The notes under the pieces are model-generated. The model did not search any database. It saw nothing but the letters and a program-made list of their open reading frames with translations, and had not been told where the DNA came from. DNA of 33,684 nt from Lachnospiraceae bacterium (GTDB lineage: Bacteria; Bacillota; Clostridia; Lachnospirales; Lachnospiraceae), in the NCBI GenBank assembly GCA_014804645.1, contig JAAUZI010000022.1:63666-97349 (forward strand), written 5' to 3'. Below are positions 8,435 through 15,199 of this stretch, in pieces; position 1 is the stretch's first letter; every line of letters starts with the position of its first letter. Made by a program: the position numbers and the translations under genes.

Positions 8435-8463
8435 ATTATATAAATCAGTTCAAAATAGGACAA
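8435..8463 (-). promoter_or_regulatory. Sigma-A promoter of the lipoprotein pair
   Basis: On the minus strand TTGTCC (8458-8463) and TATAAT (8435-8440) are separated by 17 bp. It lies about 40 bp before the start of the first lipoprotein gene. Confidence 0.75.
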
Positions 8464-8472
8464 GGCATATCC

Positions 8473-8501
8473 GTTTAAGGTTTATTTAAGATTTGTTTAA
8501 G
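8473..8501 (-). promoter_or_regulatory. Three 7-bp direct repeats at 11-bp spacing: OmpR/PhoB-type regulator site
   Basis: On the minus strand CTTAAAC, CTTAAAT and CTTAAAC begin exactly 11 bp apart (8495-8501, 8484-8490, 8473-8479), each pair separated by 4 bp. The block ends 9 bp upstream of the -35 box of the lipoprotein promoter. Direct repeats at one helical turn are the known binding layout for winged-helix response regulators of the OmpR/PhoB class, which activate from this position. The regulator is not identified; the OmpR-family gene at 20657-21379 is one candidate. Confidence 0.6.
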
Positions 8502-8510
8502 ACGCCGTCA

Positions 8511-8538
8511 AAAAGACCGCCCATTGATTAGGACGGCC
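8511..8538 (-). terminator. Rho-independent terminator after the VWA gene
   Basis: On the minus strand GGCCGTCC (8531-8538) pairs with GGGCGGTC (8515-8522), with two G-U pairs, around an 8-nt loop, followed by TTTTTGACGG. It ends the moxR-VWA transcript and separates it from the lipoprotein promoter. Confidence 0.8.
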
Positions 8539-8549
8539 TTTATTATAGC

Positions 8550-9752
8550 CTATTTGTTTGCCATCAGCGTGACCATAGCCCGGTTCAGCCCGTCCACCGT
8601 CAGCTTGTACATGGGAAACAGCTGCTTTACCGCTGTCTCCGCCTCCCTCCAGGGTGCATGGCCGGGAGCCATCTTGGGATTGAGCCAGACCACTTTCTTA
8701 TACTTGCGCTTCACCAGTTGAAGCCATTCATAGCCGGACAGTCCCCCGTTGGGGCCCCGGTAGTTGCCGCTGGTGGAGTACAGCTCCTCCGGCGCCATGG
8801 CCGCGTCTCCCACGATAATCACCTTGTAGTCGCTGCCTACGTTTCGGAACATCCATTCCGTGTCCACCCAGTCCCCGTTCTCGCACTCCGGGGTCTTGTA
8901 CAGCTTGCTGTAGATGCAGTTGTGAAAATAATAAGTCTTCACATCCTTGTAATGGTTGGACTTGTGTACCGCTTGGAACAGGTCGTTGAGCAGGCTGCTG
9001 TAAGGGATCATGGTTCCCCCGGAGTCCATAAGGAGCAGCAGTTTCACCGCGTTCTTGCGGGGCTTTTTCATGACGATCTGCAGGCAGCCGCCGTTGTTGC
9101 AGGTCCTGTCCACCGTGCCGTCGATATCCAGCTCCGTCTCGGGAATGTCCAACCTGCTGGAAAACTGCCGCAGTCTGCGGAAAGCCAGCTGGAACTGTCG
9201 GTTATCCAGCACCCTGTCGTCCCGGAAGTCCCGGTATTTGCGGGCTCCCACCACGGCAAAAGCAGACTGGTACCCGGTCTTGCCGCCCACTCGGACGCCG
9301 CCCACGTTGCCGCCCATATTGCCGAAAGAGGTTTTTCCCATGGTTCCGATCCAAAAGCTGCCCCCGTTGTGCTCCTCGTTCTGGTCTTTCAGGCGCTGCT
9401 TGAAGGTCTCCTCCACCTGCTCCTTGTCCACATGAATCTCCTCCACCTGATTCAAGTGATTGCGGGCCTCCTCGTGGGCCAACTCCATCATGTCGGACTT
9501 GTCCAGCCAGCGCAGCATCTGAGCGCCCACCTCGGTCTCCTTCTGGGCCGCCTTAAAACACTCCTCAAAAGCCATATCATATTTGTCAAAATCCGTCTCA
9601 CTCTTGACCAGGATCATCCTTGCCACATAGTAAAACTGCGTCAGGGAACTGCCGCACAATCCCTTATCCAGCGCCTCCTGGAGCGTCAGCCACTCCCCCA
9701 GAGTCACATGTAGTCCCTTGGCCCGAAGGGCGTCAAAGAATTTAATGAACAT
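8550..9752 (-). CDS. VWA-domain protein, CoxE-like (400 aa)
   Basis: The N-terminal 125 residues are helical and charged, followed by a glycine-rich segment (about 130-160). A von Willebrand A domain starts near residue 235: VKLLLLMDSGGTM, then VKTYYFHNCIYSKLY and YKVIIVGDAAM. The metal-site motif reads Asp243-Ser-Gly245-Gly-Thr247 instead of the usual DxSxS, so metal binding may be altered. Such proteins work with a MoxR AAA+ ATPase as chaperone-like pairs that insert metals or remodel partner complexes in the cytoplasm (CoxD/CoxE, MoxR systems). The MoxR gene lies 18 bp upstream in the same operon, and GGAGG 10 bp before the ATG supports the start. The client protein is not evident from the neighbours. 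Confidence 0.85.
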   Translation of the reverse strand: MFIKFFDALRAKGLHVTLGEWLTLQEALDKGLCGSSLTQFYYVARMILVKSETDFDKYDMAFEECFKAAQKETEVGAQMLRWLDKSDMMELAHEEARNHLNQVEEIHVDKEQVEETFKQRLKDQNEEHNGGSFWIGTMGKTSFGNMGGNVGGVRVGGKTGYQSAFAVVGARKYRDFRDDRVLDNRQFQLAFRRLRQFSSRLDIPETELDIDGTVDRTCNNGGCLQIVMKKPRKNAVKLLLLMDSGGTMIPYSSLLNDLFQAVHKSNHYKDVKTYYFHNCIYSKLYKTPECENGDWVDTEWMFRNVGSDYKVIIVGDAAMAPEELYSTSGNYRGPNGGLSGYEWLQLVKRKYKKVVWLNPKMAPGHAPWREAETAVKQLFPMYKLTVDGLNRAMVTLMANK

Positions 9753-9770
9753 CAGGTATTTCCTCCGCTA

Positions 9771-10595
9771 CTACAGATTACTGTCATGGCGCACCAGCTC
9801 CAGATCCTCGTCCTTCTTGACCACCACGCCGATAAAGGGCAGGGCGCTGCGGATGCGGTCAGCGCTGATGCCGCCGATCTGCAGGGCGTTGACCCAGTCA
9901 ATCAATTCGGAAGTGCTGGGCTTTTTGCGGATGTCTCGGATACTGCGGATATTGTAAAAGACCTCCATGGCGTTTTTCAACAGATGTTCCTCCACATCCG
10001 GGAAATGCACCCGCACGATCTCCTCCATCAACTCCTGAGAGGGGAAATCAATATAGTGGAAAATACAGCGGCGCAGGAACGCGTCCGGCAGTTCCTTCTC
10101 CGCATTGGAGGTGATTATCACGATAGGGCGGTGTTTGGCCTTCACCGTGCGCTTGGTCTCGTTGATATAAAATTCCATCTGATCCAGCTCCCACAGCAGG
10201 TCGTTAGGGAACTCCAGGTCCGCCTTGTCGATCTCGTCAATCAGCAGCACCACCTGCTCCTCGCTGTCGAAAGCCTCCCCCAGCTTGCCCAGCTTGATGT
10301 ACCGGGCGATATCGTCCACGCCCTCCACGCCGAACTGTCCATCGTACAAACGCTGTATGGTGTCATACACATAGAGACCATCCTGAGCCTTGGTGGTAGA
10401 CTTAATGTTCCAGATAATCAATCGCTTGCCCAGCGCTTTGGCCACCGCCTCCGCCAACATGGTCTTGCCCGTGCCCGGCTCCCCCTTGATCAATAGGGGC
10501 TTTTGCAGCGCCATGGCGATATTCACGCTGGCCATCAGTTCCTCGCTGGCCACATATTCCTTGGTTCCCTGAAAAGTACTGGTGTTTTCACTCAT
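9771..10595 (-). CDS. MoxR-family AAA+ ATPase (274 aa)
   Basis: Walker A is GEPGTGKT at residues 38-45 and Walker B is LLIDEIDKAD at about 117-126. A sensor-1-like stretch IVIITSNAEKELPDAFLRRC follows, with the arginine pair expected in this class. The length is typical of MoxR ATPases. The protein should be a cytoplasmic hexameric ATPase that uses ATP hydrolysis to remodel a partner together with the VWA protein encoded immediately downstream. AGGAGA 9 bp before the ATG supports the start. The upstream gap (10596-10735) is shared with the divergent metF gene; on this strand a TATAGT is visible but no convincing -35 box. Confidence 0.9.
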   Translation of the reverse strand: MSENTSTFQGTKEYVASEELMASVNIAMALQKPLLIKGEPGTGKTMLAEAVAKALGKRLIIWNIKSTTKAQDGLYVYDTIQRLYDGQFGVEGVDDIARYIKLGKLGEAFDSEEQVVLLIDEIDKADLEFPNDLLWELDQMEFYINETKRTVKAKHRPIVIITSNAEKELPDAFLRRCIFHYIDFPSQELMEEIVRVHFPDVEEHLLKNAMEVFYNIRSIRDIRKKPSTSELIDWVNALQIGGISADRIRSALPFIGVVVKKDEDLELVRHDSNL

Positions 10596-10659
10596 TGAAC
10601 TTGTTCTCCTATCTTTTTCCTTACGGATTTTTTATTTGGTCATACATATACTATACAAC

Positions 10660-10688
10660 TTGAAAAATTACTATTAATATGTTACGAT
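10660..10688 (+). promoter_or_regulatory. Putative metF promoter
   Basis: TTGAAA (10660-10665), 17 bp, TACGAT (10683-10688), about 47 bp before the ATG. The -10 box is weak, so confidence is moderate. Confidence 0.4.
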
Positions 10689-10735
10689 ATTCTCTGTGGA
10701 AAAGCAAGTAAATTAAAAAGAAAGGTTCTGACAAC

Positions 10736-11593
10736 ATGAAAATGACAGCCGATAAAAAATCCATTCCCATCTCCTTTGAAGTGTTTCCGCCCAAGAAGGA
10801 CGGCGAATTTGACGCCGCTTTTGCCACTCTGGACAAGCTGGGAGCCTTAAACCCCGCTTTCATCAGCGTGACCTACGGCGCAGGAGGCAGCAACTCAGGC
10901 AAGACCGTAGAGATCGCCTCCTACATACAGAATCAGTTAAAACTCCCCTCCCTTGCCCATCTCACCTGTGTGGGCAGCAAAAAGGAAGCGCTGCGGGAGG
11001 TACTGGATTCCCTTAAGGCCGCCGGTGTGAATCATGTGTTGGCCCTCCGTGGGGACCGTCCCCGGGATATGACAGATGAACAGTTTGCCTCCCGAGACTT
11101 TGAACATGCCAGCGACATGATCGCCTACTTAAAAGAACTTGACCCGGAATTACACATTTCCGCCGCCTGCTATCCTGAAAAGCATTATGAGTGTTTCAGC
11201 ATGCAGTCAGATCTGGGCTATCTGAAATTAAAACAGGATGTGGGAGCCGAGGATCTTATCAGCCAGATGTTTTTTGACAATGATTATTTTTATGAGTTTC
11301 TGGAGAAGGCCCGGCGCAAGGGAATCACTCTGCCCATACACGCAGGAGTTATGCCCGTGACAAAGGCCAGCCAGCTGGGCACCAGTATCTCCCTCTCCGG
11401 CGCAACGATTCCCAAGGCTTTCGCGGATATGGTCGCAAGGTACGGAGATTCCCCGGAAGATATGCGCAAGGCGGGAATCGACTATGCCGTGCGCCAGATC
11501 ATTGATTTGCAACAGAACGGAGTGGACGGCATCCACATCTATACCATGAACAAGCCCAAGATGGCGGCAGAAATCATGGATGCTGTAAAATAG
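10736..11593 (+). CDS. metF: 5,10-methylenetetrahydrofolate reductase (285 aa)
   Basis: This FAD enzyme reduces 5,10-methylene-tetrahydrofolate to 5-methyl-tetrahydrofolate for methionine synthesis, or for the Wood-Ljungdahl methyl branch in some anaerobes. Family signatures are visible in order: the catalytic Glu in SFEVFPPK (about residue 15), FISVTYGAGGS (about 43-52), LALRGDRP, and the FFDNDYF segment. The length matches bacterial MetF (about 290). The ribosome binding site is modest (AAAGG 10 bp before the ATG). It appears to be a single-gene transcript, divergent from moxR; no clear terminator precedes the promoter of the small peptide gene at 11761. Confidence 0.95.
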   Translation: MKMTADKKSIPISFEVFPPKKDGEFDAAFATLDKLGALNPAFISVTYGAGGSNSGKTVEIASYIQNQLKLPSLAHLTCVGSKKEALREVLDSLKAAGVNHVLALRGDRPRDMTDEQFASRDFEHASDMIAYLKELDPELHISAACYPEKHYECFSMQSDLGYLKLKQDVGAEDLISQMFFDNDYFYEFLEKARRKGITLPIHAGVMPVTKASQLGTSISLSGATIPKAFADMVARYGDSPEDMRKAGIDYAVRQIIDLQQNGVDGIHIYTMNKPKMAAEIMDAVK

Positions 11594-11615
11594 TATCTAT
11601 TTTGTCACAAAAATA

Positions 11616-11644
11616 TTGCATATTCTTATCGTATGTGGTATTCT
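11616..11644 (+). promoter_or_regulatory. Promoter of the small membrane peptide gene
   Basis: TTGCAT (11616-11621), 17 bp, TATTCT (11639-11644). The start of transcription would be near 11651, leaving a leader of about 110 nt, unusually long for a 31-codon gene. Confidence 0.55.
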
Positions 11645-11651
11645 ATGTCTA

Positions 11652-11760
11652 TGGGTGCTGCCATTCACGGTAGGCGGTTAGTCCTTCTGCGGAGGACTGT
11701 GACCTCCGATTACATAGAAAACCTGATTTTTCAGGAAACTATTAAAAGGAGGGATTGCCA
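11652..11760 (+). promoter_or_regulatory. Structured 5' leader of the small peptide mRNA
   Basis: Two hairpins exclude each other: AGTCCT/AGGACT (11680-11685 with 11693-11698) and CGGAGG/CCTCCG (11690-11695 with 11703-11708). A third, CCTGA/TCAGG (11722-11735), lies just before the ribosome binding site AAGGAGGG (11746-11753). Positions 11668-11684 can instead pair over 17 bp with 11907-11923 downstream of the gene. Alternative structures of this kind control translation in type I toxin mRNAs; that role here is inferred. Confidence 0.45.
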
Positions 11761-11856
11761 ATGTTGACTATGGAAGGTCTGATTGCAGTTTTAGGCTTAG
11801 TCCTGACTGCATTCGGACTCGGATATGCAATAGGAAGTAAACAGACACAAAAATAG
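11761..11856 (+). CDS. 31-aa single-span membrane peptide, candidate type I toxin
   Basis: The frame starts at ATG 11761, 7 bp after a perfect AAGGAGGG site, and stops at TAG 11854-11856. Residues about 5-25 (EGLIAVLGLVLTAFGLGYAI) form one hydrophobic helix followed by a polar, lysine-containing tail (GSKQTQK). Size, single membrane helix and basic tail fit the small membrane toxins of type I toxin-antitoxin systems. So do the long structured leader, the downstream sequence complementary to the leader and an opposing promoter at 11975-12003. I do not recognise an exact named family. Alternatively it could be a harmless small membrane regulator. The stop codon lies inside the first arm of the 3' hairpin. 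Confidence 0.55.
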   Translation: MLTMEGLIAVLGLVLTAFGLGYAIGSKQTQK

Positions 11857-11891
11857 CCGCCCAAGTCCCTAAACTGATGTGCGGCTATTTT
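11850..11891. terminator. Bidirectional hairpin terminator at the end of the small peptide gene
   Basis: AAAATAGCCGC (11850-11860) and GCGGCTATTTT (11881-11891) are exact reverse complements around a 20-nt loop. T residues follow on both strands, more strongly on the minus strand. Confidence 0.65.
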
Positions 11892-11935
11892 AGCTAAACA
11901 TATTTTGGACTAACCGTCTATCGGTAGTTCTCATC

Positions 11936-11965
11936 GAGAGACATTTGTTGACGCAAATGTCTCTT
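11936..11965. repeat. Second stem-loop downstream of the small peptide gene
   Basis: GAGACATTTG (11938-11947) pairs exactly with CAAATGTCTC (11954-11963) around TTGACG, with one further A-T and one G-T pair outside. On the plus strand it is followed by TTGTTATTTG, a weak terminator tail. On the minus strand it would be the first structure of the proposed antisense RNA. Confidence 0.55.
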
Positions 11966-11974
11966 GTTATTTGC

Positions 11975-12003
11975 AGTATAACACAAGACATCTATATGTT
12001 CAA
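11975..12003 (-). promoter_or_regulatory. Promoter for the candidate antisense RNA
   Basis: On the minus strand TTGAAC (11998-12003), 17 bp, TATACT (11975-11980). It lies between the end of gpsA (stop at 12036) and the small peptide locus, and points into the latter where no minus-strand protein gene exists. Confidence 0.55.
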
Positions 12004-12035
12004 GAAGTTTTTTCCGCCGCCTTCAAATACCTCTC

Positions 12036-13049
12036 CTACTCTTCCTCCCACAGCGCATCCGACACCTCGATTTTCTTATCCCGCAGCATCAGCTCCTTCA
12101 CCGCCACATCCGCAGGCTTATCCTCAAAGAGAATGGCATTGACCTGCTCAATGATGGGCAGCTGTACATCGTACTTTTTAGCCAGTTCCATGGCGGCCTT
12201 GGCGCTGTACACGCCCTCCACCACCATCTGCACCTCCTCCATGGCCTCAGTCATGGTCTTGCCCTGACCGATCAGGATACCCGCACGGCGGTTGCGTGAA
12301 TGCATGCTGGCGCAGGTTACGATCAGATCCCCGATGCCTGTGAGACCACAGAACGTCTCAAAACGCCCGCCCATAGCCGTACCCAGCCGGGCAATCTCCG
12401 TGATGCCCCGGGTGATCAGCGCCGCCTTGGTGTTGTCTCCGTAGCCTAGGCCGTCCGCAATACCGGCGGCCAGCGCCACCACATTTTTCAGAGAGCCTCC
12501 CAGCTCAATGCCAAGCACATCCGGGCTGGTGTAAACCCGAAACACCTCGTTCATAAACAGATTCTGAATATACTCCGCAGTGGAACGCTTTCTGGCCCCC
12601 ACTACAATAGTCGTGGGAATCCCCCGTCCCACCTCCTCGGCGTGGGATGGACCCGACAATACCGCCACCTGGGCCTGAGGAATCTCCTGCTCTGTGATCT
12701 GAGCCTGAGTCATCAGTGTACGCTCCTCAATTCCCTTGGCAACATTGACAATCACCTGATCCTTTTCCACATAGGGGCAAAGCCGCGCCGCCGTCCTGCG
12801 GGTAAAGCTGCTGGCCACAGCCATCACAAGCAGGTCGGCTCCCTGTGTGGCCTCCCGCTCATCCAGTGTAAACGCTATATCCTCCGCCAGTATCACTCCC
12901 GGCAGCATCTTGTGCTCATGCCGGGTTCGCAGCATCTCAATCTCCGACTCTAGAGCAGACCAGACCGTAATCGCATGCCCGTTTTTATGAAGCAACACCG
13001 CCAGGGCAATTCCCCAGCTGCCTCCGCCAATCACCGTAATCTTTGCCAT
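12036..13049 (-). CDS. gpsA: Glycerol-3-phosphate dehydrogenase [NAD(P)+] (337 aa)
   Basis: This cytoplasmic enzyme reduces dihydroxyacetone phosphate to sn-glycerol 3-phosphate, the backbone of phospholipids. The Rossmann motif is IGGGSWGIALA at residues 7-17, VAKGIE contains Lys105, LSGPSHAEEV follows at about 131-140, and the catalytic Lys188 lies in GGSLKNVVALAAG. Length and motif order match the family throughout. It follows plsY, whose acyltransferase uses its product, with 117 bp between them. That gap carries its own promoter (13127-13155). No clear terminator follows the stop; the antisense promoter of the small peptide locus lies directly downstream. Confidence 0.97.
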   Translation of the reverse strand: MAKITVIGGGSWGIALAVLLHKNGHAITVWSALESEIEMLRTRHEHKMLPGVILAEDIAFTLDEREATQGADLLVMAVASSFTRRTAARLCPYVEKDQVIVNVAKGIEERTLMTQAQITEQEIPQAQVAVLSGPSHAEEVGRGIPTTIVVGARKRSTAEYIQNLFMNEVFRVYTSPDVLGIELGGSLKNVVALAAGIADGLGYGDNTKAALITRGITEIARLGTAMGGRFETFCGLTGIGDLIVTCASMHSRNRRAGILIGQGKTMTEAMEEVQMVVEGVYSAKAAMELAKKYDVQLPIIEQVNAILFEDKPADVAVKELMLRDKKIEVSDALWEEE

Positions 13050-13126
13050 AGCCCTTCTCTCAATCCTTTCAATTCAAGTTCCGCATATTCCCGGCCAGAA
13101 CACATCCAAAGAATATGCTTGTTTCC

Positions 13127-13155
13127 ATTGTACTGCATGGCCCGTATTTCGTCAA
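13127..13155 (-). promoter_or_regulatory. gpsA promoter
   Basis: On the minus strand TTGACG (13150-13155), 17 bp, TACAAT (13127-13132), in the gap after plsY. This gives gpsA its own transcription start with a leader of about 70 nt, which contains GGGAATATGCGGAACT, also found before the second signal peptidase gene. Confidence 0.65.
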
Positions 13156-13166
13156 TCCGCTTTGCC

Positions 13167-13847
13167 TCAGTGTCCGGCCTCATGTCCGCTGCCGTCCTCC
13201 ACCTTGTTTTTCTTGGTTAGGTAAGTCTTGCGCTCCGTGCCATGGATCAGCCTCACAATATTTTCCCGGTGTTTCCAGAACGCCAATGCCGTCATACAGC
13301 CAAACAGAATATACATCTCTATCAGCTGTCCCTGCGTCATCTCCGCAAACAGGCCCAACTGACCGCTGACCACCAGCTGAATCATCAGCAGCGTATAGAC
13401 CAGCAGAGAGCCCAGCGACACATAGTGGGTGGTGAAAAAAGTGGCAAAGAACATAATCACGCCCGTCACTACAAACCAAGGGTGAAAGGAAAGCACCATT
13501 CCCGCCGTGGCGGCAATCCCCTTCCCACCCTTAAAATGCATGTAAAAGGGATAATTGTGTCCCAGAATAGCTCCCGCTCCCGTATACAGACATAGCAGAT
13601 AGATAATGTTGTGGTGGCTGCCGCCAAAGAGAATCCTTACAATCCATACCGCCGCCATGCATTTCAGGCAGTCCCCGGCAAAGACAATCAGCCCCGCCTT
13701 GGTGCCCAGCACGCGCAGCGTGTTGGTGGTGCCGGAGTTGCCGCTGCCATGCTCCCGGATATCGATACCGTGAGCCTTTCCATAAAAATATCCGGTCTGA
13801 AACAATCCGAAAACATATCCGATAAGTAAACATACGATCCGTATCAT
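13167..13847 (-). CDS. plsY: Acyl-phosphate:glycerol-3-phosphate acyltransferase PlsY (226 aa)
   Basis: This integral membrane enzyme transfers the acyl group from acyl-phosphate to position 1 of glycerol 3-phosphate, the first step of phosphatidic acid synthesis. Five hydrophobic segments are seen with the PlsY signatures: HGSGNSGTTN at about 33-42, GAGAILGHNYPFYMHFKGGK in the middle, and a histidine-containing membrane segment after it. The C-terminal 30 residues are charged and a little longer than in many PlsY proteins. The start codon overlaps the der stop (ATGA, 13844-13847), so translation is coupled to der. The product feeds membrane lipid synthesis together with gpsA. Confidence 0.95.
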   Translation of the reverse strand: MIRIVCLLIGYVFGLFQTGYFYGKAHGIDIREHGSGNSGTTNTLRVLGTKAGLIVFAGDCLKCMAAVWIVRILFGGSHHNIIYLLCLYTGAGAILGHNYPFYMHFKGGKGIAATAGMVLSFHPWFVVTGVIMFFATFFTTHYVSLGSLLVYTLLMIQLVVSGQLGLFAEMTQGQLIEMYILFGCMTALAFWKHRENIVRLIHGTERKTYLTKKNKVEDGSGHEAGH

Positions 13848-15184
13848 GATTCCTTGTCCTTTCGTTCCCTGATGATAAACCGCAGAGGAGTGCCCCTGAA
13901 CCCAAAGGTCTCCCGTATCTGGTTTTCAATATATCTGGTGTAGGAGAAATGCATCAGCTCCTTGTCGTTGACAAAAATCACAAAGGTGGGAGGCTTTACC
14001 GATACCTGAGTGATATAGTACAGCCGCAGACGTTTCCCCTTGTCCGAGGGGGGCTGCTGCATTGCCACCGCCTCCGCCATAATCTCATTGAGTACGCCTG
14101 TGGCCACCCGCATGGCATGGTTCTCGCTGACCATGTCGATGGTCTCAAAGAGCTTGGGCAGCCGCTGTCCGGTCTTTGCGGAGATAAACACCAGCTCCGC
14201 ATACTGCATAAAGGACAAGGTATCCCGAACCTTTTCCGTAAAGCGGTAGATGGTCTTGTCATCCTTCTCCAGCGCGTCCCACTTGTTCACCGCTATAATC
14301 ACAGCCTTGCCTCTGTCGTGAGCGATTCCGGCGATCTTGGCATCCTGTTCAGTGACGCCCTCCAGAGCGTCGATCACCAGCACCACCACGTCCGCCCGCT
14401 CCACTGCTCCCACGGTGCGAACAATCATGTACCGCTCCAAGTCCTCCTTGATCTTGTTCTTGCGGCGAAGTCCCGCTGTGTCGATAAACACATATTCCTG
14501 CTCTCCATAAGTGATCTCCGTGTCCACCGCGTCTCTGGTGGTCCCGGCAATATCCGACACAATCAGCCGGTTTTCTCCCAGCAGCTTGTTGATGATGGAG
14601 GACTTGCCCACATTGGGCTTTCCCACGATAGCCACCCTGGTGCGGTCGTCCTCTTCCTCCTCCCCGGTCTCCTCCGGGAAGTAGGACGCCACGACCTCCA
14701 GCATGTCCCCCAGCCCCAGCTTGTTGGCGGCAGATATGGCATGGGGTTCCCCGATGCCAAGATTGTAGAATTCATACACGTCCGCCATATATTTTTCAAA
14801 GCTGTCCACCTTGTTGACCACCAGTACCACAGGCTTGTGGCAGCGGCGCAGCATGTCCGCCACCTTGGAGTCCGCATCCTGCAGCCCCTGGCGCACATCT
14901 ACCAGAAAAATAATCACATCCGCCGTATCCATGGCGATCTGCGCCTGCTCCCGCATCTGGGACAGTATGATATCCTTGCTGTCCGGCTCAATGCCGCCGG
15001 TATCGATCAGGGTAAAGTTCCGGTCCAGCCAGGTGATATCCGCATATATCCGGTCCCGGGTAATGCCGGGGGTGTCTTTTACTATCGCTATATTTCCACC
15101 TGCCAGCGCATTAAACAGCGTGGATTTTCCCACGTTGGGTCTCCCCACCACTGCCACAATGGGCTTGCCTCTTCCGTTTGCCAT
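13844..15184 (-). CDS. der: Ribosome-associated GTPase Der/EngA (446 aa)
   Basis: Two GTPase domains in tandem mark this family. The first P-loop is GRPNVGKST at residues 14-22, with DTPG and DTGG and an NKVD motif near 124. The second P-loop is GKPNVGKS at 188-195, with DTAGLRRKNK and NKWD. An acidic linker (about 171-181) separates the domains, and a KH-like C-terminal domain (VSVKPPTFVIFVND, then FRGTPLRF) follows. Der is essential for assembly of the 50S subunit in the cytoplasm. Between the DUF512 gene (16 bp upstream) and plsY (4-bp overlap), it belongs to one leftward operon. Confidence 0.98.
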   Translation of the reverse strand: MANGRGKPIVAVVGRPNVGKSTLFNALAGGNIAIVKDTPGITRDRIYADITWLDRNFTLIDTGGIEPDSKDIILSQMREQAQIAMDTADVIIFLVDVRQGLQDADSKVADMLRRCHKPVVLVVNKVDSFEKYMADVYEFYNLGIGEPHAISAANKLGLGDMLEVVASYFPEETGEEEEDDRTRVAIVGKPNVGKSSIINKLLGENRLIVSDIAGTTRDAVDTEITYGEQEYVFIDTAGLRRKNKIKEDLERYMIVRTVGAVERADVVVLVIDALEGVTEQDAKIAGIAHDRGKAVIIAVNKWDALEKDDKTIYRFTEKVRDTLSFMQYAELVFISAKTGQRLPKLFETIDMVSENHAMRVATGVLNEIMAEAVAMQQPPSDKGKRLRLYYITQVSVKPPTFVIFVNDKELMHFSYTRYIENQIRETFGFRGTPLRFIIRERKDKES

Positions 15185-15199
15185 AGCCTCCTCCGTTTC

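Larger units (their letters stand above)
11850..11968 (-). ncRNA. Candidate antisense RNA (antitoxin) to the small peptide mRNA
   Basis: A promoter on the minus strand (11975-12003) would start an RNA near 11968. It would open with a 10-bp stem-loop (11938-11963), carry CGATAGACGGTTAGTCC (11907-11923) and end at the AAAATAGCCGC/GCGGCTATTTT hairpin (11850-11891) followed by five Ts. The RNA would be about 120 nt and complementary to the 3' end of the peptide mRNA, including its stop codon. Existence is inferred from promoter and terminator only. Confidence 0.4.

Noticed and set aside
11850..11965. Two hairpins considered as ends of a transposon or a tRNA-like structure
   Set aside because: No transposase, target duplication or tRNA features are present; a pair of RNA hairpins explains them better.
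13031..13183. 50-codon minus-strand frame bridging plsY and gpsA
   Set aside because: It starts with GGAGG 12 bp upstream but overlaps plsY and gpsA and contains the good gpsA promoter. More likely a leader region than a gene; kept only as part of a finding.
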